NCBI GenBank assembly: GCA_030840665.1
Contig: JAVEEB010000088.1
Span: forward strand, 1 to 7,544
Length of the DNA: 7,544 nt
Direction of reading: 5' to 3'
DNA from: Frankiaceae bacterium
GTDB lineage: Bacteria; Actinomycetota; Actinomycetes; JAVEEB01
The notes beneath the pieces are model-generated. The model searched no databases. It was not told where the DNA came from and worked only from the letters and a program-made list of their open reading frames with translations. The translations under genes and the position numbers were made by a program. This document shows, piece by piece, positions 1 through 6,346 of this stretch. Positions within the stretch are counted from its first letter, which is position 1; the number at the start of each line of letters is the position of its first letter.

Positions 1-856
1 GGTCCGTCGCCAGCAACTGCGAGACGTGCGAACCGATGGCCGGCCCGACTTCGTTCGCATGGGCGGAGGCCAACAGGGTGGGCTTCGCCTCGGCGAAGGT
101 CTTGTCCTGATGATCGGTCACGAGCAGCACGTCCCAGGAGCCCGCGGCGCTCACCGCGAGGACGTCGCCGACCTGCGCCGCCCAGACCTTGGCACCGATG
201 TCCCCGGCGAACTGGGTGAGCGGCAGCGGACCCGATGCGGTGGTCACGGCAGACGGACCCAGGACGTCCTTGGCCACGGCGTCGAACGTGTCCGGCGCAA
301 GCCGCACCCTCGCAGCGATCTGATCGGCCTGCGCCTGGCTGGTCACGGGGAGGTAGGTCACGTTCACCGTCTGGAACGTCGCGCGCTGCTGCTGGTAGGC
401 GGCCTGCAGCGTCGAGTCCGGGATGGGGAGCCACTTGTCGACGAGGTTGTTCTGCAGGGCGAGCGAGCCGATCAGCGTCGGCAGGAGCGACTGCGGCAGG
501 TTATGGGAGACGAGCGCCTTCGAGACCGTGTCCGCACCACCGAGACCGGCGAGCGCAGTGGCGATGTCCGACGGCGATGCCGTGATGCCGTCCTTGGCGG
601 CCAGGGCCGTGAACACCTGGTGCTGCACGAGGAAGCCGAGAATCTGCCGCTCGGCGGTGACCTTGTCGGCGTCCGCGAGTGCCGCGCCCTTTTGGTCGGC
701 GATCAGGTCGTTCATGTACGACGCGACCTGTGACGTGTCGACGGTGCGGGACCCGACCCGACCCGCGACGTGGCCGGTGTGGGCCGTCGAGCAACCGGTC
801 GCGGCGAGCCCAAGGAGCCCGAGCACCGCGAACTGACGGCGGAACGTTGCCTTCAC
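1..856 (-). CDS. SurA-like/parvulin-type lipoprotein, C-terminus cut by window edge
   Basis: A probable secreted, lipid-anchored folding factor; 285 codons are visible and no stop is reached. The GTG start at 856 is supported by AAAGGG at 864-869 with a 7-nt spacer. Residues 1-22 form a lipoprotein signal: basic RR at 6-7, a hydrophobic core, and lipobox AATGC with Cys22 as the expected lipidated residue. Residues about 30-150 are helical and resemble the SurA N-terminal domain (GRVGSRTVDTSQVASYMNDL, then an ERQILGFLVQHQ helix). Residues about 160-260 follow a parvulin (PpiC) layout: a QTVNVTYLPV strand, an AQADQIAARV helix, FDAVAKD, a GPLPLTQF stretch, VGDVLAV and a WDVLLVTDH strand. The catalytic parvulin residues are not clearly conserved, so it may be a chaperone rather than an active isomerase. 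It lies 88 bp downstream of mfd on the same strand, probably co-transcribed. The family call is by pattern; the lipoprotein call is firmer. Confidence 0.8.
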   Translation of the reverse strand, partial: MKATFRRQFAVLGLLGLAATGCSTAHTGHVAGRVGSRTVDTSQVASYMNDLIADQKGAALADADKVTAERQILGFLVQHQVFTALAAKDGITASPSDIATALAGLGGADTVSKALVSHNLPQSLLPTLIGSLALQNNLVDKWLPIPDSTLQAAYQQQRATFQTVNVTYLPVTSQAQADQIAARVRLAPDTFDAVAKDVLGPSAVTTASGPLPLTQFAGDIGAKVWAAQVGDVLAVSAAGSWDVLLVTDHQDKTFAEAKPTLLASAHANEVGPAIGSHVSQLLATD

Positions 857-901
857 TGCACAGCCCTTTCGTAGGACAGCTGTCGGGTCACGCGCGCGCG
901 A

Positions 902-917
902 CCAGCACGCCTGCTGG
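902..917. other. Perfect 6-bp hairpin in the mfd-lipoprotein gap
   Basis: CCAGCA (902-907) and TGCTGG (912-917) are perfect inverted repeats around a 4-nt loop, in the 88-bp space between the mfd stop and the lipoprotein start. No T run follows on either strand, so it is not a classical terminator. It could be a processing or attenuation element, or chance in GC-rich DNA. Confidence 0.3.
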
Positions 918-930
918 ACATATCCTCGCG

Positions 931-952
931 CATGACGGTCGACGTCATGACG
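931..952. other. Inverted repeat spanning the mfd stop codon
   Basis: CATGACG (931-937) and CGTCATG (943-949) are perfect 7-bp arms around GTCGA. The right arm also lies in a 10-bp perfect palindrome, CGTCATGACG (943-952). The mfd stop codon occupies 945-947, inside the right arm. No T tract follows. This could be a 3'-end stem-loop or a protein-binding palindrome; the function is unknown. Confidence 0.3.
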
Positions 953-3900
953 CCGCCGCCGGAAGTGGCTCGCCGACGACGCCCTCGAGCACGGTACGCA
1001 CCCAGGTCAGCAGCGCGGCATCCCGGATCGGCTGGCCGCCGACGCGAGCGGTCATCGGCCTCGGGACGAGCACGGTGCGCAGCGGCGCCTTCACGACCGC
1101 CCCCGGATACAGGCGTGAGATGCGCAGCTGCTGGGAGTCGCGCAGGTCCCACGGGGCGAAGCGGATGAAGTTGCCCTGCCCACTGATTTCGGCAACCCCG
1201 AAGCGCCGGACGAACACCCGCAGCGACGCCACCGCCAGCAGGTTGTCGACCGGCACCGGCAGCAGCCCGTACCGGTCCAGAAGTTCTTCTCGTACGGCGG
1301 CCACGGCGGCGTCGTCCGTCGCCTCCGCGAGCCGGCGGTACGCGTCGAGTCTCAGTCGCTCGCCAGGGATGTAGTCGTGGGGCAGGTGCGCGTCGACCGC
1401 GAGGTCGAGCTTGACGTCGGGGAGCTCCTCGTCGTGGTCGCCCTTGAAGTCCGCCACGGCCTCGCCGACGAGGCGGATGTACATGTCGAAGCCGACGCTC
1501 GCGATGTGGCCCGACTGCTCGCCGCCGAGCAGGTTGCCGGCGCCGCGGATCTCGAGGTCCTTCATCGCGACGGCCATGCCGGCGCCGAGGTCGGTGTGCT
1601 GCGCGATCGTGGCGAGCCGGTCGTGTGCGGTCTCGGTGAGCGGCTTCTCCCCCGGATAGAGGAAGTACGCGTACGCGCGCTCGCGGCCGCGACCGACCCG
1701 GCCGCGGATCTGGTGGAGCTGGGACAGGCCGAGCAGGTCGGCGCGTTCCACGATGAGCGTGTTTGCGTTCGGGACGTCGAGGCCGGACTCGACGATGGTG
1801 GTGCTGACCAGGACGTCGTAGTCGCGGTTGTAGAAGTCGACCATCACCCGCTCGAGCGCGTCCTCGCCCATCTGCCCGTGGGCGGTGAGCACCCGGGCCT
1901 CCGGCACGAGCTCGGTGATGCGCTTGGCGGCCTTGTCGATCGACTCGACTCTGTTGTGCAGGTAGAAGATCTGGCCGTCGCGGAGCAGTTCCCGGCGGAC
2001 CGCGGCGGTGATCTGGCGGTCGTCGTACGCGCCGACGAACGTCAGGATCGGGTGCCGCTCCTCCGGCGGCGTGTCGATCGTGGACAGCTCGCGGATGCCC
2101 GTCACCGCCATCTCGAGGGTGCGCGGGATCGGCGTCGCGGACATCGACAGGACGTCCACGTTCGCGCGCATCTGCTTGAGGAATTCCTTGTGTTCCACAC
2201 CGAAGCGTTGCTCCTCGTCGACGATCACGAGGGCGAGGTTCTTGAAGTTCATGCTCTTGCTGAGCAACCGGTGCGTGCCGATGACGACGTCGACGCTGCC
2301 GTCGGCCGCGCCGGCCAGCACCGCGTTCTGCTCCTTGGCGGAGTTGAAGCGGCTGATGACCTGCAGGTTGACGGGGAAGCCCGCGAAGCGCTCGCCGAAC
2401 GTCGAGAAGTGCTGCTGGGCAAGGAGAGTCGTGGGCACCAGCACGGCGACCTGCTTGCCGTCCATGACCGCCTTGAACGCGGCACGTACCGCGATCTCCG
2501 TCTTGCCGTAGCCGACGTCGCCGCAGATGAGCCGGTCCATCGGGACGGGCGATTCCATGTCGCGCTTCACGTCGTTGATGGCGGAGAGCTGGTCATTCGT
2601 TTCCGTGTACGGGAACGCGTCCTCCATCTCCCGCTGCCACGGCGTGTCCGGGCCGAAAGCGTAACCAGGACTGGCCATCCGCGCGCTGTAGAGGCGGATG
2701 AGCTCGGCCGCGATCTCCTTGACGGCCTTCTTTGCCTTGCCCTTGCGCTTCGCCCAGTCGGCGCCGCCGATGCGGTCGAGCGACGGCGCCTCGCCGCCGG
2801 TGTAGCGCGTGACGATGTCGAGCTGGTCGGTCGGGACGTAGAGGCGGTCGCCCTTCGCGTACTCGAGCACCAGGTACTCGCGCGTGGCCCCCGCGATCGT
2901 GCGCTGCGTGAGTTCGACGTACGTGCCCACGCCGTGCTGGTCGTGGACGACGTAGTCGCCCGGCTTGAGCTGCAGCGGGTCGATGCCCTTGCGGCGGCGG
3001 CTGGGCATCTTGCGGCTTTCGCGGCCGGCCGCGCGCGCGCCGTACAAATCCGCTTCGCAGAGGACGGCGAGTTGCGCGCGGTCGGCGACGAACCCACCCG
3101 ACAACCCCGCGGTCACCACCGTGACGAGCCCCGAGCGGGGCGGCTCGTCGACGGATTCGACCAGCCTGGCCGGCACGTCGGCGTTGGAGAGGATCTCGAC
3201 GAGCCGCTGGGCGGGTCCGTGGCCGGCCGTGACGAGCACTACGCGGTAGTCGTCCGCCACCCACTCGCGGATGTCGGCGATGGCCGCGTCCGTGTCGCCC
3301 CGATAGCTGGGGGCGTCGACCGCGCCGATCAGCACGTCGTCGTCCTCGTCGGTCGAGAACGGCGCGAGGGTCCACCAGGGAAGGCCGAGCTGTCCGGCGT
3401 ACGAACGAATGTCCGAAACGCTCTGGTACGCCGCCCCGCCCAGGTCGATCGGCGCCGTCCCGCCTCCGGCCGCAACCGCCCAGGACGCGTCCAGGAACTC
3501 CTGGCTGGTGCGCACCAGCTCGGCAGCACGGGTGCGCACCCGCTCGGGGTCGCAGACGAGCACGTGGGTGCCGGCCGCGACCTCGTCGACGAGGAGCGTC
3601 ATCCGGTCGACGAGGACCGGGGCGAGTGACTCCATGCCCTCCACGGCGGTGCCGTCCGCGAGCTTGTCGAGGATGTCGGCGAGCCCGGGCTGCTCGGCCG
3701 CGAGCTGCTTGGCGCGGGCCCGCACCTGCGGGGTCAGCAGCAGCTCGCGGCACGGCGGGGCCCACAAGCGGGTTGGCCCCTCCGGCAGGCTGCGCTGGTC
3801 CGCGACCGCGAACGAGCGGACCTCCTCGACGCTGTCGCCCCAGAACTCGACCCGGACCGGGTGCTCCTCCGTCGGCGGGAAGACGTCGATGATGCCGCCG

Positions 3901-4457
3901 CGCACGGCGAACTCGCCGCGACGTTCGACCAGATCCACCCGGGAGTAGCCGATCTCCACGAGGCGCACGACGACGTCGTCGAAGCCGATGTCGTCACCCT
4001 TGACGAGGGCGATGGGCTCGAGGTCCGCGAGCCCCGCGACCTGCGGCTGGAGCAAGCTGCGGACCGGGGCCACGAGGACGTCGATCGGGCCGTGGGCGGG
4101 GTCGTTCGCGGACGGGTGGCGCAGGCGGCGCAGGATCGCCAGCCGGCGGCCGACGGTGTCGGCGCGGGGCGAGAGCCGCTCGTGGGGCAGCGTCTCCCAG
4201 GCGGGATAGACGGCAACGCGGTCGGCGGCGATCAGGCACCGCAGGGCGGCGGCGAGCTCGTCGGCCTCGCGGCTCGTGGCGGTGACGGCGAGCACCGGGC
4301 GCCCGGCGCGCACGATCGCGGACACGACGAAGGGGCGCAGCGGTGCGGGGCCGGTGAGATCAAGGGGTGCGGCGGCGGCACCGGCCGCGGCGCGCGCGGC
4401 CGCCCCAGCGATAGCCGCGTCGGCGGTCAGGAGGTCGAGCAGTCCAGCGAGTTTCAT
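945..4457 (-). CDS. mfd: Transcription-repair coupling factor Mfd
   Basis: An ATP-driven DNA translocase that pushes stalled RNA polymerase off lesions and recruits UvrA to start strand-specific nucleotide excision repair in the cytoplasm. It has 1170 residues, within the usual length for the family. Domains in order: UvrB-like module (about 40-340; [13 protein letters not shown] at 85-97, [13 protein letters not shown] at 183-195); a divergent D3 region (about 350-480); the CarD-like RNA-polymerase-interaction domain (about 498-553; [20 protein letters not shown]); the RecG-like motor (about 600-960) with Walker [10 protein letters not shown] (646-654), DEEQ box (747-750), SATP motif (773-776), [14 protein letters not shown] (887-900) and QIRGRVGRG (916-924); then the C-terminal TRCF domain (about 1000-1150). 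All motor motifs look intact. An alanine-rich patch lies at about 14-30. The ATG start at 4457 has AAGGA at 4462-4466, spacer 4 nt. It is followed by the lipoprotein gene. Confidence 0.97.
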   Translation of the reverse strand: MKLAGLLDLLTADAAIAGAAARAAAGAAAAPLDLTGPAPLRPFVVSAIVRAGRPVLAVTATSREADELAAALRCLIAADRVAVYPAWETLPHERLSPRADTVGRRLAILRRLRHPSANDPAHGPIDVLVAPVRSLLQPQVAGLADLEPIALVKGDDIGFDDVVVRLVEIGYSRVDLVERRGEFAVRGGIIDVFPPTEEHPVRVEFWGDSVEEVRSFAVADQRSLPEGPTRLWAPPCRELLLTPQVRARAKQLAAEQPGLADILDKLADGTAVEGMESLAPVLVDRMTLLVDEVAAGTHVLVCDPERVRTRAAELVRTSQEFLDASWAVAAGGGTAPIDLGGAAYQSVSDIRSYAGQLGLPWWTLAPFSTDEDDDVLIGAVDAPSYRGDTDAAIADIREWVADDYRVVLVTAGHGPAQRLVEILSNADVPARLVESVDEPPRSGLVTVVTAGLSGGFVADRAQLAVLCEADLYGARAAGRESRKMPSRRRKGIDPLQLKPGDYVVHDQHGVGTYVELTQRTIAGATREYLVLEYAKGDRLYVPTDQLDIVTRYTGGEAPSLDRIGGADWAKRKGKAKKAVKEIAAELIRLYSARMASPGYAFGPDTPWQREMEDAFPYTETNDQLSAINDVKRDMESPVPMDRLICGDVGYGKTEIAVRAAFKAVMDGKQVAVLVPTTLLAQQHFSTFGERFAGFPVNLQVISRFNSAKEQNAVLAGAADGSVDVVIGTHRLLSKSMNFKNLALVIVDEEQRFGVEHKEFLKQMRANVDVLSMSATPIPRTLEMAVTGIRELSTIDTPPEERHPILTFVGAYDDRQITAAVRRELLRDGQIFYLHNRVESIDKAAKRITELVPEARVLTAHGQMGEDALERVMVDFYNRDYDVLVSTTIVESGLDVPNANTLIVERADLLGLSQLHQIRGRVGRGRERAYAYFLYPGEKPLTETAHDRLATIAQHTDLGAGMAVAMKDLEIRGAGNLLGGEQSGHIASVGFDMYIRLVGEAVADFKGDHDEELPDVKLDLAVDAHLPHDYIPGERLRLDAYRRLAEATDDAAVAAVREELLDRYGLLPVPVDNLLAVASLRVFVRRFGVAEISGQGNFIRFAPWDLRDSQQLRISRLYPGAVVKAPLRTVLVPRPMTARVGGQPIRDAALLTWVRTVLEGVVGEPLPAAAS

Positions 4458-4575
4458 GCAGTCCTTCGGGCACGGCGCTTACGCACACAACACGGCTGAC
4501 CCCGATCGGCTGGCTGCCGGGGGGTCTGGACACCCAGGCTAACGCGCGGCAAGGACAGCCGCAGGGTGCGCCATC

Positions 4576-4609
4576 AGCGCCCGGCGGTTCAGCGGGTCCG
4601 GCCGGCGCT
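4576..4609 (-). terminator. Possible terminator hairpin after the small membrane-protein gene
   Basis: Read on the minus strand, AGCGCC-GGC just at the stop codon pairs with GCC-G-GGCGCT about 15 nt further on, giving nine base pairs with one bulged G. It begins at the first bases after the coding end of the membrane-protein gene and lies 118 bp before the mfd start. There is no T tract, which is common among actinobacterial terminators but weakens the call. If real, it separates the YbjQ/membrane-protein pair from mfd. Confidence 0.4.
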
Positions 4610-4845
4610 CAGTCCGCGACGTAGTGCCGGACGCCGGTGCCCGGCTCGACCCACACGCGCATGAGGCGGTTCGTGGACGGGTCGACGAACACCTCGTCGG
4701 TGCGCTGCCAATGCGCCTGCGCCCGGTCCTGCTCCCCGTGCCGGCGAAGGAAGAAGCTCATGACGATGGCCACGAGGACGGCGACCGCGACGACGACCCA
4801 GATGAGAGCCCAGAGTCCGATGCCGACACCGCCGGCGGCGCTCAT
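4609..4845 (-). CDS. Small single-pass membrane protein of unknown function
   Basis: A 78-residue protein. Residues 8-32 form one long hydrophobic helix (LWALIWVVVAVAVLVAIVMS within it), followed by RRHGEQDR, so the C-terminal half is probably cytoplasmic by the positive-inside rule. The tail carries a compact pattern, DEVFVDPSTNRLMRVWVEP then GTGVRHYV at the C-terminus, that looks like a pair of short beta hairpins. I do not recognise a named family. Its ATG at 4845 overlaps the stop of the upstream YbjQ-family gene as ATGA, and I see no good Shine-Dalgarno sequence, so translational coupling is likely. The same frame stays open upstream to 5217, but that extension runs antiphase through the clear YbjQ-family gene and is not credible. 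The coding call rests on the overlap, a typical membrane topology and strong G/C third positions. Confidence 0.75.
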   Translation of the reverse strand: MSAAGGVGIGLWALIWVVVAVAVLVAIVMSFFLRRHGEQDRAQAHWQRTDEVFVDPSTNRLMRVWVEPGTGVRHYVAD

Positions 4846-5177
4846 TGCTGGCGCGGCTGGACGATCACGGCCGTCCCGTACGCAACGATTTCGGTGAATT
4901 GCCCGCCGATTTCGCTCGAGTCGAAGCGCATTCCGATCACCGCGTTGCCCCCGAGGGCGATCGCATTCTGGATCAGCCGGTCGACAGCCTGGCGCCGCGA
5001 GTCCTCGAGCAGCCGCGTGTATTGCGAGACCTCGCCGCCGGTGATGCCCTTGAACGCGGCACCGATCCCCTTGGCGAAGCCCATGCTGCGGACGACGATG
5101 CCGTACGCGGCACCCCTGTACTGCACGATGTCGGTGCCGGGGACATCGAACGTGGTCGAGATCGGGAACTGGTTCAT
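4842..5177 (-). CDS. YbjQ-family (UPF0145-type) small cytoplasmic protein
   Basis: A 111-residue protein matching the YbjQ family, which forms ring-shaped oligomers and is labelled in databases as a putative heavy-metal-binding domain; its cellular role is not established. Visible family signatures are the first strand and turn DIVQYRGAAYGIVVRS, a GFAKGIGAAFKGITGGEVSQ segment, a long helix LLEDSRRQAVDRLIQNA, then GGNAVIGMRFDSSEIGG and the last strand TEIVAYGTAVIV. The length is typical. There are two possible starts: ATG at 5177 (used here; MNQFPISTTFDVPG resembles family N-termini) and GTG at 5186, three codons upstream. Neither has a clear ribosome-binding site. The 3' end overlaps the membrane-protein gene by four bases, so the two are probably one bicistron. 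The promoter should lie in the roughly 100 bp shared with the divergent PqqD-family gene. Confidence 0.9.
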   Translation of the reverse strand: MNQFPISTTFDVPGTDIVQYRGAAYGIVVRSMGFAKGIGAAFKGITGGEVSQYTRLLEDSRRQAVDRLIQNAIALGGNAVIGMRFDSSEIGGQFTEIVAYGTAVIVQPRQQ

Positions 5178-5272
5178 GCGCGTCACGGTAGCGCCGCGGA
5201 GTCGTTCGGTTGATCACACACGCCGGTCGCGCCTCGCTTGCGCGCGCACGCCTGTCGCCCTGCGTACGGCCC

Positions 5273-5278
5273 TAGGAT
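5273..5278 (+). promoter_or_regulatory. -10 element of a probable leaderless promoter
   Basis: TAGGAT fits the actinobacterial -10 pattern (TAnnnT). It ends 7 nt before the GTG at 5286, so transcription would begin at or next to the first base of the start codon. No Shine-Dalgarno sequence precedes that GTG. I see no convincing -35 hexamer at the normal distance. Confidence 0.5.
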
Positions 5279-5285
5279 GCCCCTC

Positions 5286-5558
5286 GTGAGCTCATCAGAG
5301 GACAAGATCGGCCCGGTACGCACCGACATCCAGGCGCTCGACGTCGGGGATTGCCTGGCCATCTACGTGCCGGACACGCAGCGGGCGTTGACGCTGAACC
5401 GCAGCGCGGCCGACGTCTACCTGCTCAGCACGGGCGAGCACAGCGTGGCCGACATCGTCAGGCTGTTGGCAGCGTCGTACGGCGTGCAGGAGGACGACAT
5501 TCGCCGCGACGTCCTCGCGGCGGTGGACAACCTGCGCGACGAGGGCCTGTTCGTCTAG
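5286..5558 (+). CDS. PqqD-family small protein (RRE-type peptide-binding module)
   Basis: A 90-residue protein of the PqqD family, the winged-helix fold that in PQQ and RiPP pathways binds a precursor peptide and presents it to a modifying enzyme. Visible features: N-terminal beta strands (DCLAIYVPDTQRALTLNRSA, about 22-41), the helix AADVYLLSTGEH, then the typical SVADIVRLLAASYGV (53-67) and the C-terminal helix IRRDVLAAVDNLRDEGLFV (72-90). The start is uncertain. GTG at 5286 is preferred because a -10 hexamer ends 7 nt upstream; an in-frame ATG at 5277 would add three residues but lies inside that hexamer. No other PQQ genes are present, so this is not evidence for PQQ synthesis. The likely partner is the HprK-like protein at 6347-7102, a pairing known elsewhere; the gene between them points the other way. 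The substrate cannot be read from this window. Confidence 0.88.
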   Translation: MSSSEDKIGPVRTDIQALDVGDCLAIYVPDTQRALTLNRSAADVYLLSTGEHSVADIVRLLAASYGVQEDDIRRDVLAAVDNLRDEGLFV

Positions 5559-5564
5559 ACGCAG

Positions 5565-5588
5565 GCCGGTCGGCGATGGCGAGCCGGC
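5565..5588. terminator. Possible bidirectional terminator hairpin
   Basis: GCCGGTCG (5565-5572) pairs with CGA-g-CCGGC (5580-5588): eight base pairs with one bulged G and a 7-nt loop. It fills the 36-bp gap between two convergent genes, where a shared terminator is expected. There is no T tract on either strand. Confidence 0.4.
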
Positions 5589-5594
5589 GTACTA

Positions 5595-6170
5595 CTAGGC
5601 CGTCGGCGTGTCCGACTCGGTGGTCGTGGCAACAGCGGCGCGGCGACGGGCGCCGACCGTGGCCGCGACGCCCAGAGCGACCAGCGCGGCACCCGTTTCG
5701 GCGATCGTCGTGATGTTGCCGCCAGTAAACGGCAAAGCGCCACCCGTCGAGCCCTTGCTCGCCGTGGTGCCCTCGACCGTGGTCCCCGGAGTGGGCTTGG
5801 GTGACTTCGTGCCGGACGGGATCGGCTGCTCGGTTTGCGTGGCGTCAACGCTCGGCGTCGGCGAACCCGGGGTGCTCGTCGGCGTCGTCGGCGTCGTCGG
5901 CGTGGTCGACTCCGTCGTCGGGGTGGTCGGCGTCGTCGGGGTGCTCGTCGGAGTCGTCGGAGTCGTCGCCTCTGTCGTCGGCGTCACGGGCGGCTTCGTG
6001 CCCTCGGGCGGGTTTTCGGGACCCGGGCCGCCGCTGGGCGCGGCAGCCGAGGCGGCCGTCATCGAAACGGCCTGCACGGCCGGAACGGCCCAGAGGAGGG
6101 TGCCGCCGACGAGGGCGCCGCGCTTGAGGGCGTCACGTCGGGATAGGTTCGCGCCCAGCAGGTCCGTCAT
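5595..6170 (-). CDS. Tat-exported, LPXTG-anchored Thr/Pro-rich surface protein
   Basis: A 191-residue protein predicted to be exported folded and then linked to peptidoglycan by a sortase. The N-terminus has a twin-arginine motif SRRDALK (10-16), a hydrophobic stretch (GALVGGTLLWAVPAVQAV) and a likely cleavage site in ASAAAP near 40-45. Residues about 50-145 are low-complexity, first Pro/Gly-rich, then TTP/TPT repeats, then Ser/Thr/Pro/Lys-rich. The sorting signal is LPFTG (146-150), a moderately hydrophobic segment (153-174) and RRR (175-177), followed by an unusually long polar tail of 14 residues. No folded functional domain is visible, so it is a spacer-like wall protein or a substrate for glycosylation or another modification. 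ATG 6170 is chosen over ATG 6179 because AAAGGG (6180-6185) abuts the latter and is 9 nt from the former. It lies between the PqqD-like and HprK-like genes on the opposite strand. Confidence 0.88.
   Translation of the reverse strand: MTDLLGANLSRRDALKRGALVGGTLLWAVPAVQAVSMTAASAAAPSGGPGPENPPEGTKPPVTPTTEATTPTTPTSTPTTPTTPTTESTTPTTPTTPTSTPGSPTPSVDATQTEQPIPSGTKSPKPTPGTTVEGTTASKGSTGGALPFTGGNITTIAETGAALVALGVAATVGARRRAAVATTTESDTPTA
5856..5984 (-). repeat. In-gene Thr/Pro codon repeat tract
   Basis: This stretch encodes residues about 63-105 of the LPFTG protein and is built from CCG-ACG-ACN style units. On the plus strand, GGGGTGCTCGTCGG occurs at 5869-5882 and again at 5938-5951, 69 bp apart, an in-frame distance of 23 codons. 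The tract is irregular and has no spacers, so it is a stalk-encoding repeat, not a CRISPR. Confidence 0.7.
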
Positions 6171-6179
6171 CGGTGTCAT

Positions 6180-6185
6180 CCCTTT
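6180..6185 (-). promoter_or_regulatory. Ribosome-binding site deciding the LPFTG gene start
   Basis: AAAGGG on the minus strand sits 9 nt from the ATG at 6170 but directly against the ATG at 6179, so it favours the downstream start. Confidence 0.55.
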
Positions 6186-6346
6186 GCGTGTGTGTCTTAC
6201 CGCGCACCGCATGAGGCCCGCAGATATTCAGTGAGTGATCAGGATCGCATGCCCACTGTCCATGGGTCCAGTTATGTCACCCATTCGGGGTATTCAGCGG
6301 CAGGGTGCCGGCCGAACGTGGGTCGTGAATAGACAATGGCGACCTA
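6186..6346. promoter_or_regulatory. Divergent promoter region between the LPFTG and HprK-like genes
   Basis: About 160 bp between divergent genes, visibly richer in A/T than its surroundings (for example 6221-6230 and 6269-6293), as expected for promoters. A plus-strand -10-like hexamer GATATT is at 6223-6228, and GACAAT at 6332-6337 lies just before the HprK-like start. I could not fit a convincing -35 to either, nor place the minus-strand promoter. A short ORF (6249-6332) lies inside and is treated as a finding because its coding status is doubtful. Confidence 0.45.

Noticed and set aside
26..733. A 235-codon plus-strand open frame over the lipoprotein gene
   Set aside because: The minus strand has a start, ribosome-binding site, signal peptide and lipobox; the plus frame is an arginine-rich shadow.
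1377..3629. A 750-codon open frame on the plus strand antisense to mfd
   Set aside because: It lies wholly inside the clear mfd gene; high-GC codon bias leaves the opposite strand open. The translation is a valine/arginine/aspartate-rich shadow with no recognisable domain.
4536..4541. TAGCCT on the minus strand as a -10 element for mfd
   Set aside because: It matches TAnnnT, but no -35 lies at a suitable distance and such matches are frequent; not strong enough to annotate.
4609..5217. A 202-codon version of the small membrane-protein gene
   Set aside because: The extra N-terminal part runs out of frame through the well-conserved YbjQ-family gene and is rich in Arg/Pro; the ATG at 4845 in the ATGA overlap is the sensible start.
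5856..5984. A possible CRISPR-like repeat array
   Set aside because: The units are short, irregular, in frame and encode a Thr/Pro stalk; there are no spacers of constant length.
5608..6234. A plus-strand frame with Val-Gly-Val repeats opposite the LPFTG gene
   Set aside because: It mirrors the Thr/Pro codon repeats; the minus strand has the twin-arginine signal, sorting motif and ribosome-binding site.
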